Shown one piece after another: positions 17,164-25,148 of a stretch of DNA of 64,000 nucleotides (position 1 is its first letter; every line of letters begins with the position of its first letter). The DNA is from Rhodocyclaceae bacterium (GTDB lineage Bacteria > Pseudomonadota > Gammaproteobacteria > Burkholderiales > Rhodocyclaceae). Where the stretch lies: NCBI GenBank assembly GCA_023230455.1, contig JALNXH010000002.1, positions 186,001-250,000 of the forward strand, read 5' to 3'. Below the pieces are notes generated by a model that was not told the origin of the DNA, did not search any database, and saw nothing but the letters and a program-made list of their open reading frames with translations. Made by a program: the position numbers and the translations under genes.

Positions 17164-17964
17164 TCAGCCGAACAGCGTATGCAGCATTTTCGCCAGCAGG
17201 ACGATCAGCATCGCGGCGAAAATCCTGCGCAGCAGCGGCACCGGCAAGCGATGCGCCAAGCGGGCGCCGAACGGCGCGGCGACTATGCTGCTGGCGACGC
17301 AGCCGGCCAGTGCGGGAAGATAGATGAAGCCAAGGCTGCCCTCCGATAACCCGGCAACGCCCCAGCCGGCGAACAGATAACCCAGTGCGCCGGAGACGGC
17401 GATGGGGAAGCCGATCGCCGACGAGGTGCCGATGGCCTGATGCACCTTCACGTTGCACCAAGTCATGAACGGGACCGACAGAGCGCCGCCGCCGATCGCT
17501 GCCAGCGCCGAGATGCCGCCAATACCGGCGCCGACGGCGACCAGGCCGAGTGGCCCGGGCAGCACACGGCTCGGCTTGGGGCGGAAGTTGGCCAGCATCT
17601 GCACCACCACATAACTCATCAGAACGACGAAGAAGATGCCCAGTGGGCGCGACGGCAGCGTCGCGGCGAACTGCGAGCCGGCCAGGGTGCCGACGACGAT
17701 GCCGGGGGCGATGGTTTTCACCACCGGCCAGAGTACCGCGCCGTGAGCATGATGCGTGCGCAGGCTGGACAGCGAGGTAAAGGCGATCGCCGCCATCGAG
17801 GTGCCGAGCGCCAGATGAACCAAATGCACGGGCGGGAAGTTCTGTGCGGCGAAGAGCACCGTGAGCAGCGGCACCAGAATCGCGCCGCCGCCTACGCCGA
17901 GCAGGCCGGCGAAAAAACCGGTCAGCGCGCCGAGGCCTAGATAGGCCAGCAGCCAGACAGTCAT
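17164..17964 (-). CDS. TauE/SafE (TSUP) family membrane transporter
   Basis: Predicted inner-membrane protein of 266 aa with about eight hydrophobic segments. The first repeat carries GFFAGLLGVGGGAILVPLL and the second GIGGISALAAIGGGALSVPFM, the paired GxGGG motifs of TSUP transporters for sulfite, sulfonates or organic anions. It sits 10 bases after the EVE gene on the same strand, probably one transcription unit with the downstream LysE-type gene. The substrate cannot be inferred. Confidence 0.88.
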   Translation of the reverse strand: MTVWLLAYLGLGALTGFFAGLLGVGGGAILVPLLTVLFAAQNFPPVHLVHLALGTSMAAIAFTSLSSLRTHHAHGAVLWPVVKTIAPGIVVGTLAGSQFAATLPSRPLGIFFVVLMSYVVVQMLANFRPKPSRVLPGPLGLVAVGAGIGGISALAAIGGGALSVPFMTWCNVKVHQAIGTSSAIGFPIAVSGALGYLFAGWGVAGLSEGSLGFIYLPALAGCVASSIVAAPFGARLAHRLPVPLLRRIFAAMLIVLLAKMLHTLFG

Positions 17965-17974
17965 GGCGCGGCGA

Positions 17975-18439
17975 TCATTTCATCAGGTGCTCGACGATGA
18001 ACGTCCACTCCGCCGGATCCACCGGCGTGATCGACAGACGGTTGCCGCGTGCCAGCACGCGCAGGTGCGCCAGCTCGGGATGGCGGCGCAGCTCGGCCAA
18101 GCTTACTAGTCGCGTCTTTTTCGTCACTCGTACATCGACATTTACCCAGCGCGGATTTTCCGGCGTCGACTTTGGATCGTAGTAGTGGCTCGCGGGGTCG
18201 AATTGGGTGCGGTCGGGATAGGCGCGCTTCGTTACCTCGGCTAGCCCGGCGATGCCCGGCTCGGCGCAATTCGAGTGATAGAAGAAAACCTTGTCGCCGA
18301 CGCTCATCTGGTCGCGCATGAAATTGCGTGCCTGGTAGTTGCGCACGCCCCACCAATCCACGGTCTGCTTGGGCATCGCCAGCACATGGTCGATGCCGAC
18401 GACGGAAGGCTCGGTTTTCATCAGCCAGTAGCGCGGCAT
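17975..18439 (-). CDS. EVE-domain protein
   Basis: A 154-residue EVE (PUA-like) protein; the fold binds modified bases in RNA or DNA, but the role of this bacterial class is unsettled. The N-terminus MPRYWLMKTEPS, the WWGVRNYQARNFMR motif and YHSNCAEPGIAGLAEV are diagnostic. The ATG at 18437-18439 has GGAG about 9 bases upstream. A longer frame would begin inside an intrinsic terminator and is rejected. Confidence 0.9.
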   Translation of the reverse strand: MPRYWLMKTEPSVVGIDHVLAMPKQTVDWWGVRNYQARNFMRDQMSVGDKVFFYHSNCAEPGIAGLAEVTKRAYPDRTQFDPASHYYDPKSTPENPRWVNVDVRVTKKTRLVSLAELRRHPELAHLRVLARGNRLSITPVDPAEWTFIVEHLMK

Positions 18440-18450
18440 CTCGGTCTCCA

Positions 18451-18484
18451 ACAAGAAAAAAGCGCTGAAGGCCATTCAGCGCTT
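18451..18484 (-). terminator. Intrinsic terminator downstream of 6S RNA
   Basis: On the minus strand a 9-bp perfect stem, AGCGCTGAA / TTCAGCGCT (arms 18475-18483 and 18461-18469, 5-base loop), is followed by a TTTTTTCTT tract. It closes the zapB-zapA-ssrS transcript before the EVE gene. Confidence 0.75.
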
Positions 18485-18535
18485 GCTGCAACAATGCACC
18501 CGCCTTTTATCGGGCGCAGCGAGTCAACTCAATCG

Positions 18536-18586
18536 CCTCCCCCGAGAGGGGGAGGAAGGGCGGGGGCGGATGTCCTGTCCCGCGTA
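18536..18586. repeat. C-rich palindromic element A
   Basis: Core palindrome CCTCCCCC (18536-18543) / GGGGGAGG (18548-18555) with a GAGA loop. Outward on the minus strand from the hairpin at 18587-18636 come 20 variable bases, a C-rich stretch, then this core. This is the most diverged of the copies compared with 30331-30370 and 38631-38670. Confidence 0.65.
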
Positions 18587-18636
18587 GCGGGGGAACCCAA
18601 TATCGTCCCTGTCGGGACGATATTGGGTTCCCCCGC
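18587..18636. repeat. 23-bp perfect hairpin overlapping the 6S RNA 3' end
   Basis: Bases 18587-18609 are the exact reverse complement of 18614-18636, with a 4-base loop. The right arm includes the 3' strand of the 6S closing stem (18626-18636), so the left arm is an inverted copy of the gene edge. It lies 20 bases plus a C-rich stretch from the core of element A. Confidence 0.9.
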
Positions 18637-18812
18637 CTGTGCCGTCAGACCGAGTGTCCTGAACCTGGGTTCAGGGAGGCCACGTTCCTGCCGCTTCAGG
18701 TTCGCCCGACAATGGGGCGATCGCAACGGCGGCGTTTATGGTCGGCGGCCATGTCACGAGGACATTGGTTCAAGGAACTTACGGCCTTGGCGAACACCGC
18801 AGGGGAAACCGG
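18625..18812 (-). ncRNA. ssrS: 6S RNA
   Basis: Regulatory RNA that binds the sigma70 holoenzyme by mimicking an open promoter. About 188 nt, close to the 184 nt of E. coli. The terminal stem pairs GGTTTCCCC at the 5' end (18802-18810) with GGGGGAACC at the 3' end (18626-18634), and TGCGGTGTTCGCC follows the 5' strand as in 6S RNAs. Near the 3' end CCCTGAACC...GGTTCAGG matches the conserved TTGAACC hairpin. It lies directly after zapA, the conserved position. Ends are estimated from pairing. Confidence 0.8.
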
Positions 18813-18824
18813 GGAGGCCGTGCC

Positions 18825-19166
18825 TTATGACTGGAACAGATCGTCCTGCTTCTGCGCCGCCAGCGTTGCATCCAGCTTGGCCTCGATGGTCGCGATTCTA
18901 CGCTTGATCGAAGGAGCGTCAACGTCGCCAATGGGCCGCTGTGCAGGCGGCTTTCCGGCCTGCAGGGCGAGAACGTCGTAGGCCAGATTGAGGGCCGTCA
19001 TCACGGCCAGGCGTTCGCCGTTGCTGCGCGTCTTGTCGGCGATTTCGTCCATGCGCTGGTTGAGCAGCAGCACTGCCGCTTCCAGCGTCGCGCGTTCCTC
19101 GTCGCTGCAGGCGACCTGGTAATCCTTGTCGCGAATGCGTATGTCCAGAGTTCCGGCGTTGCTCAT
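18825..19166 (-). CDS. zapA: Cell division protein ZapA
   Basis: Cytosolic FtsZ-ring stabiliser that cross-links FtsZ protofilaments. It is 113 aa. The N-terminal DIRIRDKDYQVACSDEER segment is the beta-rich ZapA domain, LNQRMDEI and a long C-terminal helical/coiled-coil part follow. It lies 4 bases after the zapB-like gene and directly before 6S RNA, as in many proteobacteria. Confidence 0.92.
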   Translation of the reverse strand: MSNAGTLDIRIRDKDYQVACSDEERATLEAAVLLLNQRMDEIADKTRSNGERLAVMTALNLAYDVLALQAGKPPAQRPIGDVDAPSIKRRIATIEAKLDATLAAQKQDDLFQS

Positions 19167-19170
19167 GCGC

Positions 19171-19365
19171 TCACTCCTCGGGCAGCCCGGCCATCAGGGT
19201 TTCGATGCGTACCCGTGCGGTTTCCATCCGCTCCGCCAGCGCCTGTTTTTCCGTTTCCAGTGCGGCGAGCCGAGCGCGCAGTGCAAGGTTCTCGACGACC
19301 ACGCGGGCGTTGAGCGCCAGCACCTGATCGACTTTCTCTTCTAGCCCGTCCAGTTCTTGGTTCAT
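19171..19365 (-). CDS. ZapB-like coiled-coil division protein
   Basis: A 64-residue protein that is almost entirely coiled coil (MNQELDGLEEKVDQVLAL onward, heptads to the end). The size, composition and position before zapA match the small TIGR02449/ZapB-type proteins thought to assist ZapA and FtsZ. Sequence conservation in this family is weak, so the assignment leans on context. Confidence 0.8.
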   Translation of the reverse strand: MNQELDGLEEKVDQVLALNARVVVENLALRARLAALETEKQALAERMETARVRIETLMAGLPEE

Positions 19366-19466
19366 GGGGTGAAGTGTGTGGTAATAGTCCTTTCAGGTCA
19401 AGTAGTAAGCGGTAAATGTGAAGGTGAATCCACATTGCCGTCGCGGCGCCGCGACCATGGCGCGGT

Positions 19467-19495
19467 TTGCCGCGTTGCCGTGAGTGGGCTACACT
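19467..19495 (+). promoter_or_regulatory. Promoter for the btuB riboswitch transcript
   Basis: TTGCCG (19467-19472) and TACACT (19490-19495) are separated by exactly 17 bases. The predicted start near 19502 is about 25 bases before the first aptamer pairing. The stretch 19366-19466 upstream shows nothing recognisable. Confidence 0.55.
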
Positions 19496-19524
19496 CCGCC
19501 CCCTCGTCCGCGGTTCCCTGACGC

Positions 19525-19797
19525 CATTCGGCCAGGGGATCAAACGGGAAACAGGTGAAATGCCTGTGCTGCCCCCGCAACGGTAAGCAAGTGCGGGCGC
19601 ATCAATCGGCCACTGGGACTCCATCCTGGGAAGGCGATGCGCCAAGACTTGCAAGCCCGGAGACCGGCCTCGGACGAATCGTGATGGATCACTGCGGGGA
19701 AGCGGTGGCCGGCATCGTCCGACTCCTTATTCCTGCACGCGCCATCTTTTCTCAATGCACCGGCTTGCGGGGACGCTCGCTGGAAGAAGGAGTCGTC
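19525..19797 (+). promoter_or_regulatory. Cobalamin riboswitch controlling btuB (translational type)
   Basis: The aptamer core contains GGGAAACAGGTGAAA and CTGTGCTGCCCCCGCAACGG. It ends with the B12 box AGCCCGGAGACCGGCC at 19654-19669. Downstream, CGACTCCTT (19720-19728) is complementary to the ribosome site AAGGAGTCG (19787-19795). TCGTCCG (19715-19721) can instead pair with CGGACGA (19671-19677), which abuts the B12 box. The two pairings compete, a plausible on/off switch for translation. No T-tract terminator is seen. Confidence 0.88.
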
Positions 19798-21768
19798 ATG
19801 CATTTTCAAGCATCCCGCGCGGCCATGGCCGTCGCGTTTATTGCCGCCAGCCAGGCCATTGCCGCCGAAACCCAGTTGCCCCCGGTCGTTGTAACCGCCA
19901 CCCGCTTTGCCGAAGCTGACCCGCGCATCCCGGCCAACATCAGCGTCATCGGCAGCGAGGAAATTGCAGCGAGCCCGTCGCTCGGCCTGCCCGATCTGCT
20001 CAAATCCCGCGCCGGTATCGACGTGCGTCCGCTCTATGGCGCGATGGGCATCGATGCCGCGGTCGACCTGCGCGGCTTCGGCGATGCCAGCGGCAGTAAT
20101 GTGTTGATCCTGCTCGACGGCCGTCGCCTCAACCCGATCGATTCCAGCGGCGTCAGCTGGTCGTCGATTCCGCTCGGTAACGTCGAGCGTGTCGAGATCA
20201 TCCGCGGCGGCGGCACCGTGCTCTATGGCGATCGGGCGACGGGTGGGGTGATCAATATCGTTACCGACAAGTCGTCGGTTCCGGCCACGTCCGTCTCCGC
20301 CACTACCGGCAGCAATGGCTATGCCGGCATCGATGCGAACAGCGGTTTTTCTGGCGGCGACGCGTATCTGACCATCAGCGGCCACTACGCTGAGACCGAC
20401 GGCTGGCGGCGCAACAGCCAAGCCGAGCAGCAATCGATCAGCGGCCGTGGCGGCATGAATTTTGGCGACGGCCGCCAGGGTTTTGTCGACTACCTCGTGT
20501 ACAAGGATTCAAACGGCCTGCCGGGCTATGCCACCGTCGTCAACTACGCCAGGAACCCGCGTCTCGCGCGTACGCCGAAGGACAACCAGCAGCGTGACGG
20601 CTACCTCGTTCGCCCCGGCCTGACCTGGGACATTTCCAAGACATTGAAACTGGAGGCCGAGCTGACGACGGACCACGAAAGTTATCGTGCCGACAACGTT
20701 TCGTTCGGTTCGGTCTACAACCGTCGTCGCGACACCGTATCGTTCACGCCGCGGCTGCGTTGGGATCACGGACTCGGCCACTTATCGAGCCAGACGGTTG
20801 TCGGCCTCGACTACTATGCCGGCGATATCGACTCCAACTCCACCAGCTTCGCCTCGCAGTATGCTAAGCAGAGCAGCAACGCGTTGTACGCACAGAACAC
20901 TACCCTCTTCAATGAGTATTGGTCGGTTACCGCCGGTGCCCGCGGCCAGCGCATGAACCAGAAGGCTCGCCAGGAAGCCTATCCGCCGTTTTTTATGCCG
21001 GCCTTCGTCGGCAGCTCGGTGCGCACTCGCCACGCTTTCGACCTCGGCCTGGCCTATACCGAGGGCAACTGGCGCGCCTATGGCAAGACTGGCACCACTT
21101 TCCGCTTTGCCAACACCGACGAACTGTTCGGCTACGATCCGTTTACCGGCAACCCGGTTTTCGCCGGCGACCTGAAGCCCCAGCATGGCACGGTGCGTGA
21201 AATTGGCGGCACCTATTGCGGCGATCGGCTGATCGCCCGCGCCGCGCTCTATCGCATGGAGCTGCGTGACGAGATCGGTTTCGACAACGTCACGTTCGCC
21301 AACACGAATTTCGCACCGACCCGCCGCAACGGATTGGAAAGCGAATTCGAATGGCAGCTCGACAGAGCCTTCAAGCTCACCGCCGCCTACGCGTACACGG
21401 AAGCCAAGTTCAGCGACGGTGCCAATGCCGGCAAGACCCTGCCGCTGGTGCCGCGCGAAAACGCCTCGCTGCAACTGAGCTGGGACGGCGGCAACATCGG
21501 ACGCTACGCCGCTGCGGCGCACTACATCGGCGACCGCTATTACAGCGGCGACTTCGCCAACGTGCGCGGCCATCTCGCCGGCTACACGACGATGGACCTG
21601 CGCGCCGACTGGAATCTGAAGCCCTGGTTGATCACCGCACGGGTACTCAACGCCTTCGACCAGCGCTATGCTCCGTTCGCCGGCTATTCCGTCTTCCTTC
21701 CGGGTTACTACTACTACCCGGCCGACGGCAGGAGTTTGTTTCTCAGCGCCCGCTACGACTTCAAATAA
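19798..21768 (+). CDS. btuB: TonB-dependent cobalamin receptor BtuB-like
   Basis: Outer-membrane TonB-dependent transporter, 656 aa. The signal peptide runs to AIAAE, then comes the TonB box region LPPVVVTATRF, a plug domain (about 40-150, with IRGGGTVLYGDRATGGVINIV) and a 22-strand barrel ending in Phe-Lys. The ATG at 19798 with AAGGAG upstream is chosen; an in-frame ATG at 19555 lies inside the riboswitch and is rejected. The B12 riboswitch and the downstream BtuCD-type genes argue for cobalamins as the substrate. Confidence 0.92.
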   Translation: MHFQASRAAMAVAFIAASQAIAAETQLPPVVVTATRFAEADPRIPANISVIGSEEIAASPSLGLPDLLKSRAGIDVRPLYGAMGIDAAVDLRGFGDASGSNVLILLDGRRLNPIDSSGVSWSSIPLGNVERVEIIRGGGTVLYGDRATGGVINIVTDKSSVPATSVSATTGSNGYAGIDANSGFSGGDAYLTISGHYAETDGWRRNSQAEQQSISGRGGMNFGDGRQGFVDYLVYKDSNGLPGYATVVNYARNPRLARTPKDNQQRDGYLVRPGLTWDISKTLKLEAELTTDHESYRADNVSFGSVYNRRRDTVSFTPRLRWDHGLGHLSSQTVVGLDYYAGDIDSNSTSFASQYAKQSSNALYAQNTTLFNEYWSVTAGARGQRMNQKARQEAYPPFFMPAFVGSSVRTRHAFDLGLAYTEGNWRAYGKTGTTFRFANTDELFGYDPFTGNPVFAGDLKPQHGTVREIGGTYCGDRLIARAALYRMELRDEIGFDNVTFANTNFAPTRRNGLESEFEWQLDRAFKLTAAYAYTEAKFSDGANAGKTLPLVPRENASLQLSWDGGNIGRYAAAAHYIGDRYYSGDFANVRGHLAGYTTMDLRADWNLKPWLITARVLNAFDQRYAPFAGYSVFLPGYYYYPADGRSLFLSARYDFK

Positions 21769-21771
21769 AAG

Positions 21772-22755
21772 ATGCCCAGCCGCCGTCGCGCCTACCTGAT
21801 CCTTGCCTTGCTCGGCCTGCTGGCCCTGCTCAGCATGGGTTTGGCCATGACGGCGGGCAGTCTGCAGGTGTCGTCGGCCGACATGCTGGCGGCGCTTGGT
21901 TTTGGCGAGGGTAGTGGGGTCGGCGTCGAGGTGATTCGTGGTCTGCGTCTGCCGCGCGTGCTCGGCGCGTTCGCTTGCGGCGGCTTGCTGGCGCTGGCCG
22001 GCGGGCTGATGCAGGTGCTGTTGCGCAACCCGCTCGCCGATCCGTATGTACTCGGCATCTCTGGCGGTGCCGGGGTCGGCGCAATGGTGGCGCTGCTGCT
22101 CGGCCTGCCGTTGCTCGGCATCAACGGGTTGGCCTTCGCCGGCGCCATCGGCGCGATGCTGCTGGTGTTCGGCCTGGCCCACGGCGACGGCAGCTGGACC
22201 CAGACCCGTCTGCTGCTGACTGGCGTCATTGTCGCCGCCGGGTGCGGCGCACTGGTGGCGCTGATCCTTTCGGTGGCTCCGGAAAGCAAGCTGCGCGGCA
22301 TGCTGTTCTGGCTGATGGGCGATCTGTCGCAGGCCATCGAACCGACGCTGGCGCTTGTTGCGCTGGGGCTGCTGTTGGCCCTTTCGCTGCCGTTCGCCCG
22401 CGAACTCAACCTGCTGGCCCGGGGACAGATGCAGGCGCAGGCGCTGGGCGTGGCGGTGACACGGGTACGGCGGCTGATCTATCTGCTCGCCTCGCTGGCG
22501 ACTGCTGTAGCCGTCACCACCGCCGGCTCGATCGGTTTCGTCGGCCTCGTTGTGCCGCACCTGGTACGCCTCGCCGTCGGCAACGACCAGCGCCTGTTGC
22601 TGCCCGCCGCTGCGCTGGCCGGCGGCAGTTTGCTGGTGCTGGCCGATACGGCGGCGCGGACGCTGATCGCGCCTCAGCAATTGCCGGTGGGCGTGCTCAC
22701 CGCGCTGATCGGCGTACCGGTGTTCCTGTTCCTGCTGGCGAGGCAGTCGAAGTGA
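21772..22755 (+). CDS. btuC: Cobalamin ABC transporter permease BtuC-like
   Basis: FecCD-family inner-membrane permease, 327 aa with about ten transmembrane segments. LRLPRVLGAFACGGLLALAG and LLRNPLADPYVLGISGGAGVGA are the family's conserved loops, and GLVVPHLVRLAVG near 265 is the ATPase-coupling region. It begins 3 bases after btuB and overlaps the ATPase gene by 4 bp (GTGA). No periplasmic binding-protein gene (btuF) is present in the operon as seen. Confidence 0.9.
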   Translation: MPSRRRAYLILALLGLLALLSMGLAMTAGSLQVSSADMLAALGFGEGSGVGVEVIRGLRLPRVLGAFACGGLLALAGGLMQVLLRNPLADPYVLGISGGAGVGAMVALLLGLPLLGINGLAFAGAIGAMLLVFGLAHGDGSWTQTRLLLTGVIVAAGCGALVALILSVAPESKLRGMLFWLMGDLSQAIEPTLALVALGLLLALSLPFARELNLLARGQMQAQALGVAVTRVRRLIYLLASLATAVAVTTAGSIGFVGLVVPHLVRLAVGNDQRLLLPAAALAGGSLLVLADTAARTLIAPQQLPVGVLTALIGVPVFLFLLARQSK

Positions 22756-23525
22756 GTGCGCCCCTGCTCGAAACCCGTCGCCTGCGCGTCGATGTGCCAG
22801 GGCGCACGGTAGTGACTGCACTCGATCTGGAGCTGAAGCGCGGCGAGCGGCTGGCGATCCTCGGCCGCAACGGCGCCGGCAAGTCCACGCTGCTGGCGAC
22901 CCTGGCCGGCCTGCGTCCGCCGGCGGACGGCGAAGTGTTGCTGGCGGGCACGTCGTATGCCGCGTTGCCCGCGCGCGAGGCAGCACGGCAGCGCGCCTGG
23001 CTTGGCCAGGTGCAGATCGACCCGTTCGCGTCCACGGTGCTGGAAACCGTGCTCGCCGGACGCCACCCGCACCTCGGCCGTTGGGCCTGGGAGTCCGCCG
23101 ACGATGCGCGCATCGCCCGCGAAGCGCTGGCCGCCCTGGGGCTTGCCGGTCTTGAACAGCGCCAGGTACAGACGCTCTCCGGCGGCGAGCGCCAGCGCGT
23201 CGCGCTGGCCGCGCTGCTGACCCAGCGCCCGGCGCTGTTCGTGCTCGACGAACCGCTGGCCCACCTCGATCTCAACCATCAGATCGCCGTGCTCGACCTG
23301 TTCGCCGCGGCGGCGCGCGATTGCGGCGCCGGCGTGGCGATGGTGCTGCACGATCCGGGCCTGGCCCACCGTTACTGCGACCGCGCCCTGCTGCTGCACG
23401 GTGACGGTCGTAGCGAGCTTGGCAGCGCCGATGCGTTGCTCACCGCCGCAAGGCTCTCGCAGCTCTACGGCCATTCGCTGAAAGCCCTCGACGACGAGGG
23501 GCGGCGCTGGTTCGTACCCGCCTGA
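22752..23525 (+). CDS. btuD: Cobalamin ABC transporter ATP-binding protein BtuD-like
   Basis: ATPase of the B12 importer, 257 aa from the GTG that overlaps the permease stop. Walker A is GRNGAGKST, the signature LSGGERQRVALA, Walker B LFVLDEPLAHLD, and the switch His lies in MVLHDPGLAHR. A longer reading frame running back through the permease is spurious. The operon is followed by gene remnants rather than an intact btuF. Confidence 0.9.
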   Translation: MSAPLLETRRLRVDVPGRTVVTALDLELKRGERLAILGRNGAGKSTLLATLAGLRPPADGEVLLAGTSYAALPAREAARQRAWLGQVQIDPFASTVLETVLAGRHPHLGRWAWESADDARIAREALAALGLAGLEQRQVQTLSGGERQRVALAALLTQRPALFVLDEPLAHLDLNHQIAVLDLFAAAARDCGAGVAMVLHDPGLAHRYCDRALLLHGDGRSELGSADALLTAARLSQLYGHSLKALDDEGRRWFVPA

Positions 23526-23546
23526 TCCATCTTCAGGAGAATTCCG

Positions 23547-23609
23547 ATGTCCGCTTTCCTTCGCCGCCAAGGCCTGATCGCCGTAGTGCTCGCACTGTTT
23601 ATGCCATGA
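23547..23609 (+). pseudogene. Stub of a secreted or membrane protein (20 codons)
   Basis: A good ribosome site (AGGAGA) precedes an ATG encoding MSAFLRRQGLIAVVLALFMP and a stop. It looks like a signal peptide or single helix. Its TGA overlaps the ATG of the next remnant as ATGA, the usual operon junction here. One reading is a btuF-type gene that lost its middle but kept both ends; a genuine 20-aa peptide is the alternative. Confidence 0.4.
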
Positions 23610-23771
23610 CGACCCAGCGCTACGACGACGCGGCGATCGGCGCGCGATTTACGACGTGATCGCCCGCCGCCGCGACATTCGCGAATTCGCTCCCGGCCCG
23701 CTGCCCGCGGGGCGGCTGTATGCGGCCACCGCCTGCGGCGCCGCCGGCTTATTGAATTTTCGCTCCGCCGC
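23606..23771 (+). pseudogene. Remnant of a BluB-like / nitroreductase-family gene
   Basis: ATG-initiated MTTQRYDDAAIGA is followed by a frameshift. The new frame then reads IYDVIARRRDIREFAPGPLP, which resembles the N-terminus of BluB (5,6-dimethylbenzimidazole synthase) or a close nitroreductase. After about 25 further residues the similarity ends and the sequence runs into the 3' end of the radical SAM gene on the other strand. The original gene would be over 200 codons, so most of it is deleted. The location after a B12-uptake operon favours BluB. Confidence 0.55.
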
Positions 23772-25148
23772 TCAGGCCATGCGGAAGGTGGTTTCGGTAC
23801 CTTCGTCCCAGTCCTCCCACAGATAGTCATCGGCCTTGCCGTCGGCGATCAAGCGCAAGGCGTAATTGACCTGCTCCTTGTAGAACTCGCAGAAGGCGCC
23901 GATCTTCTCCATGCCGCCGTTCATCTCGTGCGCTTCGGCCGGGCAGGGCGAGCCGCAGAAATGACGGATCGCGCAGTCGCCGCAGGGGCTGAACGTATCT
24001 ACGTCGCGTACGGTCACCGTGCGGAACGCAGCGGAAGTCAGCGCCGCCTCGACGCCGCCTTCAGCCAGCAGATTGCCGCCATTGAAGCGCGGCAGGCCGA
24101 TGAACTCGCTACAGGGATAGAGGCCGCCGTCTGCCGCCAGGGCGAAGAAGGCGCGACCGCCGCCGCAGGGCGAGATGTCGCACATCAGCCGCCGCGCCGT
24201 CGGCGCGAGAATGCCGATCAGGATGTTGGCGAAGTTGGCGACCAGCAGCTTGCGGCCGGTTTCGCGGTACAGCGTGTGGGTACGATCCAGCGCCGCGAAG
24301 AGCGCTTTCGCCATGTCGCCATCGGCCGGCTTCACGCCACGTGCACCGGGCAGGGTGCAGCGCACGGTGTTGAGCATGCACGTCGGCACCTCCTTGGCGT
24401 GGAAGAGTTCGACCATCTGCGTCAGATACGGCAGGTTTGCGCTGGTGCAGGTGGTGATCACGCTCCACGAACCGTAGCCCTTGAGCTTGTCCATCGCCGC
24501 CAGCACCTTGTGGTGCACGCTCTTGCCGCCCCAGGTCTGGCGCGTCGCGTCGGTGATGGCGGCGATTGGGCCGTCGAGCGACAGGCCGATGCTGACGTTG
24601 CGCGCAGTGAGGAAGTCCACCGCGGCGTCGTCGAGCAGCGTGCCGTTAGTTTGCAGGCCGAAGATGAAGTCGTCGGCGAACGCATCGATGGCGGCGAATA
24701 CGGTAGCCTTGTTCATCAACGGCTCGGCACCGTGGAAAATGGCGCGCGGCTTGCGACCCGCCGGCATCACCGAACGGAAATAGTCGCGCAGCTTGGCGAG
24801 CGAGGCGATCAGCTTTTCTTCCGCCATGTGGCTGCCGCCGCTGCGTTGCTCGCCGGGCAGGTAGCAGTAGGTGCAGTCGAGATTGCAGCGCTCGGTCGGA
24901 TTGAGATAGACACCGGACGGTGTCAGCGCGAAACGCAGCGCATGGAGCTCGTTGGCGAAACTTCCGGCTTTTTCGCGGTAGCTCTCCAACAGCGGGCCAC
25001 CGGCGAGTTCTTCCGCGATGCGGCTCTTGTCGACCAATGCCCAGAAGGCGGTCGCCGGGTCGGTGAGCGCGGCGTAAACCGCGTGGCCGATGTCCACGGG
25101 AATCAACGCCGGGCCGGCAGCGGCCCGGTTCAAAGCGGCTGCGGTCAT
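23772..25148 (-). CDS. cbpB: Peptide-modifying radical SAM/SPASM enzyme, CbpB type
   Basis: 458 aa from the ATG that overlaps the small peptide gene (ATGA). The radical SAM cluster motif CNLDCTYC has Cys88, Cys92 and Cys95. The C-terminal SPASM-like region is cysteine-rich (CDISPCGGG, YPCSEF, SPCGDC, HFCGSPCP, GAFCEFYK) and would hold auxiliary 4Fe-4S clusters. Such enzymes install cross-links or epimerisations in a ribosomal peptide. I recall NCBI families naming this pair CbpA/CbpB and linking it to cobalamin loci. Product and function are unknown. A longer frame upstream runs through the peptide gene and riboswitch and is not used. Confidence 0.88.
   Translation of the reverse strand: MTAAALNRAAAGPALIPVDIGHAVYAALTDPATAFWALVDKSRIAEELAGGPLLESYREKAGSFANELHALRFALTPSGVYLNPTERCNLDCTYCYLPGEQRSGGSHMAEEKLIASLAKLRDYFRSVMPAGRKPRAIFHGAEPLMNKATVFAAIDAFADDFIFGLQTNGTLLDDAAVDFLTARNVSIGLSLDGPIAAITDATRQTWGGKSVHHKVLAAMDKLKGYGSWSVITTCTSANLPYLTQMVELFHAKEVPTCMLNTVRCTLPGARGVKPADGDMAKALFAALDRTHTLYRETGRKLLVANFANILIGILAPTARRLMCDISPCGGGRAFFALAADGGLYPCSEFIGLPRFNGGNLLAEGGVEAALTSAAFRTVTVRDVDTFSPCGDCAIRHFCGSPCPAEAHEMNGGMEKIGAFCEFYKEQVNYALRLIADGKADDYLWEDWDEGTETTFRMA

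Noticed and set aside
17144..17461. Long N-terminal extension of the LysE-type exporter
   Set aside because: It overlaps the TSUP transporter gene on the same strand in another frame and lacks any exporter-like sequence; the GTG at 17143 fits the family.
18440..18475. Longer EVE protein starting at 18475
   Set aside because: The extra residues are encoded by an intrinsic terminator stem; the ATG at 18439 has a proper ribosome site and family N-terminus.
19555..19797. In-frame N-terminal extension of BtuB from an ATG at 19555
   Set aside because: The region is the cobalamin riboswitch; a signal peptide and good ribosome site occur only at 19798.
20782..22986. 734-codon open frame on the minus strand opposite btuB and btuC
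   Set aside because: It is the mirror of real codon-biased genes in a GC-rich genome; the translation is rich in Arg, Gln and His and matches no family, while the plus-strand genes have full motifs.
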